From NCBI GenBank assembly GCA_026018925.1, contig JAKSZU010000026.1, positions 14,747,127-14,811,126 of the forward strand: a DNA stretch of 64,000 bases. Reading direction: 5' to 3'. Made by a program: the position numbers and the translations under genes. The stretch comes from Tupaia tana. Lineage: Eukaryota; Chordata; Mammalia; Scandentia; Tupaiidae. The number at the start of each line of letters is the position of its first letter. Positions within the stretch are counted from its first letter, which is position 1. Shown here one piece after another: positions 62,313-64,000 of this stretch. A model generated the notes under the pieces. It had not been told where the DNA came from. It made no database searches and worked only from the letters and a program-made list of their open reading frames with translations.

Positions 62313-63300
62313 GAGTTTTTGTTTTTCCTTGCAAGAGTAGTCGTAGGTGGTGTGTGTTCGGTAATGATCACATCAGAAAGCACACAATATCTGGACGTCA
62401 CACATTTGGTGATGCTAAGAGTGACTGAACCAGCTCAGGTGTTGCCAGCCTGACCTAATAATGTATCCTAGCAATCTGTTGCTTATAACTGTCATCCACT
62501 GATGACCACATCTAGATTCCTGGTCCCGTTAGGAGTTGCAATATTATGCTTTTTGAATCCTATCATTCCTTCTGCTTTCTAAGCTGGGATTATTTTATAA
62601 ATTGTAAATTGCTTTTGATTCTCACCTTTATTACCCTGAAATATAGTTTAGAGGCAGGATAAATGCTGATTCATTCCTTTTGACTTACAAGTTTTTCGAA
62701 TGATTAGTTACTATGCTATCAAACTCAGAAATAGCCAGTGATTTTTAAAGACTATTATTATAAATTCATGGTTTTAAATATATTTACTTGATGTGTTTCA
62801 ATCCATTGCAGCAATTGTTCTTTTTGATTCTCGAAGTATACCATCACTGGCTAGTGATAGTCACTTAAAGTTACCTCCCAAGGTCCTTGGACATGGTCCC
62901 AGTTGTCATGAATAACTTCCATTCTTCTGGAACAACAACAAAAAATTGTCCTAGGATTATTTTATTCCTCATTTTTGGGATCAGCCTTTTCTTGAAGAAG
63001 CCCTGATTATGCTCTTTCTCTCTAAAACTAGCTAGTTTTTCAAGTAGTGGCATTTAGAAACCATGGTTACATACGAGGGGTGCTTATTGCTACTAGGTTA
63101 TCATTTCAGTAGACAGAGTTGGAAAATCAATGATTTTTGAGAGAGAGAAAAATGAATTCATAATGACTTTTCCAATTTAAATATAAGATCACACGATTTT
63201 ATGGAACTTGTTTATTTTACACTTATATCTTCCCTGGTAAAGTAGGAATTTTGATTCCTAACTAGATTGACCTCAATATTATATATATTTCAAAATAATA
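62313..63300 (-). repeat. L1M fragment
   Basis: GATTCCTGGTCCCGTTAGGAG, TTTCAATCCATTGCAGCAATTG and GGCATTTAGAAACCATGG are a familiar old L1M segment. About 1 kb free of F1 SINEs. Confidence 0.65.
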
Positions 63301-63337
63301 ATGCTTATACTGCTTCTGTTAAATAAGAATATTTATT

Positions 63338-63590
63338 GGAGTCAGCAGGTGGCACAGTGGTTAAGGTGCTGGACTCCCATGTGACCCACAGTGGTATGAG
63401 TTGTGGTGGCTTGAATCTTATGCCAGGCACATGTGCACGTTTGCCCAAAATCCTGAGAGGAGAGTGGAGGAGAAAGGATTGCAGTGTGGCCATCCCCCTG
63501 GGAGGTGATTTCTTACTTTGTCTCTCTCTGATGAGTACACAGTCCCTAATAGCAAAAATCTCTCTCAAATATAAATAAATAAATAAATAA
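63338..63590 (+). mobile_element. F1L SINE
   Basis: TGGAGTCAGCAGGTGGCACAG head, partial loss around the B box (GTATGAGTTGTGGTGGC); (AAAT)n tail. Confidence 0.84.
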
Positions 63591-63595
63591 AGACT

Positions 63596-63805
63596 ATATG
63601 TAGTCATGCACCACAAAATGATGTTTCATTTAAAATAGCCTACATATATGATGGTGGTTGCAGAAGAGTGTACCATAGAACTTTGGTGTGTAGTAGGTGG
63701 TACCATTTAGGTTTGTGTAAGTACACTCGATGGTGTTTGCAAAACAATCAAATCACTGAACAACACATTTCTCAGGATGTATCCTTGTCATTGAGCGATG
63801 CACGG
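63596..63805. mobile_element. Tigger-like small DNA transposon
   Basis: Left TAGTCATGCACCACAAAATG; right, on the other strand, CAGCCGTGCATCGCTCAATG. The pattern belongs to a common pogo-like mammalian group; exact family not named. Confidence 0.6.
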
Positions 63806-63861
63806 CTGCTATAACACATAAACTAATACATATGACTTCCTTTATTCTTTCTGTTTGAAGA

Positions 63862-64000
63862 ATTATTTATTATTATTTTTTAAATATGCTATGGGACACG
63901 TACGCTCACCAGAGAGAGAAAGAAAGCAAGAAAGCAAGCTGCCAGGTGCAGGACCTGAATTGTAGTCAGCTATGTGGGACACCAGTGCCTTCACCACTAC
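63862..64000 (-). mobile_element. F1S-like SINE, cut by the window edge
   Basis: (TTA)n tail, GCTATGGGACACGTACGCTC, GACCTGAATTGTAGTCAGC; the head end lies outside. Confidence 0.82.

Overview
This is a 64 kb piece of a mammalian nuclear genome. Evidence: one vertebrate-type coding exon with a perfect splice donor in a CpG island, a ribosomal-protein retropseudogene, MIR, L2, L1, MaLR, Tigger and hAT-type repeats, and a very dense load of tRNA-derived SINEs. Two loci (7713-8075 and 58075-58248) carry an old SINE that joins a tRNA-like part to a 7SL-RNA-like part. 7SL-derived SINEs are known only from primates, rodents and their relatives (Euarchontoglires). No dimeric Alu, rodent B1/B2/ID or rabbit C repeat is seen. 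A non-primate, non-rodent member such as a colugo or treeshrew is my best guess, but this is inference.

The only protein-coding gene I can support is KSR2 (kinase suppressor of Ras 2) on the + strand. Its first coding exon (60 codons) lies at 26694-26873 and ends in a splice donor. The sequence from 26874 to the right edge is intron 1; no second exon is present. Upstream, about 25350-26693 is a CpG-rich promoter and 5' leader with a TCTCGCGAGA element, a GC box, a PBX-MEIS-type site, several upstream ORFs and a C-rich/G-rich hairpin just before the start codon. Positions 1-25349 are intergenic and begin with the 3' two-thirds of an RPL21 retropseudogene.

The rest is layered repeats. I use these labels. 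F1L: about 260 bp SINE with a tRNA-like head (A and B boxes), a body with a CCCCCCTGGGGGG palindrome, a CT-rich stretch, a conserved end reading about CCCTATAGCAAAAACCTCTCC, and a poly(A) tail. F1S: about 160 bp SINE with the same head, no body, a short CT stretch, and a conserved AT-rich tail after TGGTCAAATT. F2: a second SINE of about 210 bp. F3: an old, diverged relative of F1. I count roughly 90 F1 copies, 9 F2, 4 F3 and the tRNA/7SL loci. Many F1L copies keep 11-20 bp target-site duplications (TSDs) and are nested inside older repeats, so relative ages can be read directly. A few F1L copies are nearly identical to each other, which suggests recent or current activity. No SINE lies between 25172 and 29711, the stretch around the promoter and exon 1. 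A mosaic minus-strand L1 cut by many SINEs fills about 40160-45950.

No CRISPR array, operon, bacterial feature or unfamiliar multi-gene system is present. The points most worth checking are the F1 SINE biology (B-box change in the youngest copies, conserved AT-rich tail of F1S, a tail-only insertion), a two-copy mariner-type MITE, the tRNA/7SL chimera, and the KSR2 5' leader.
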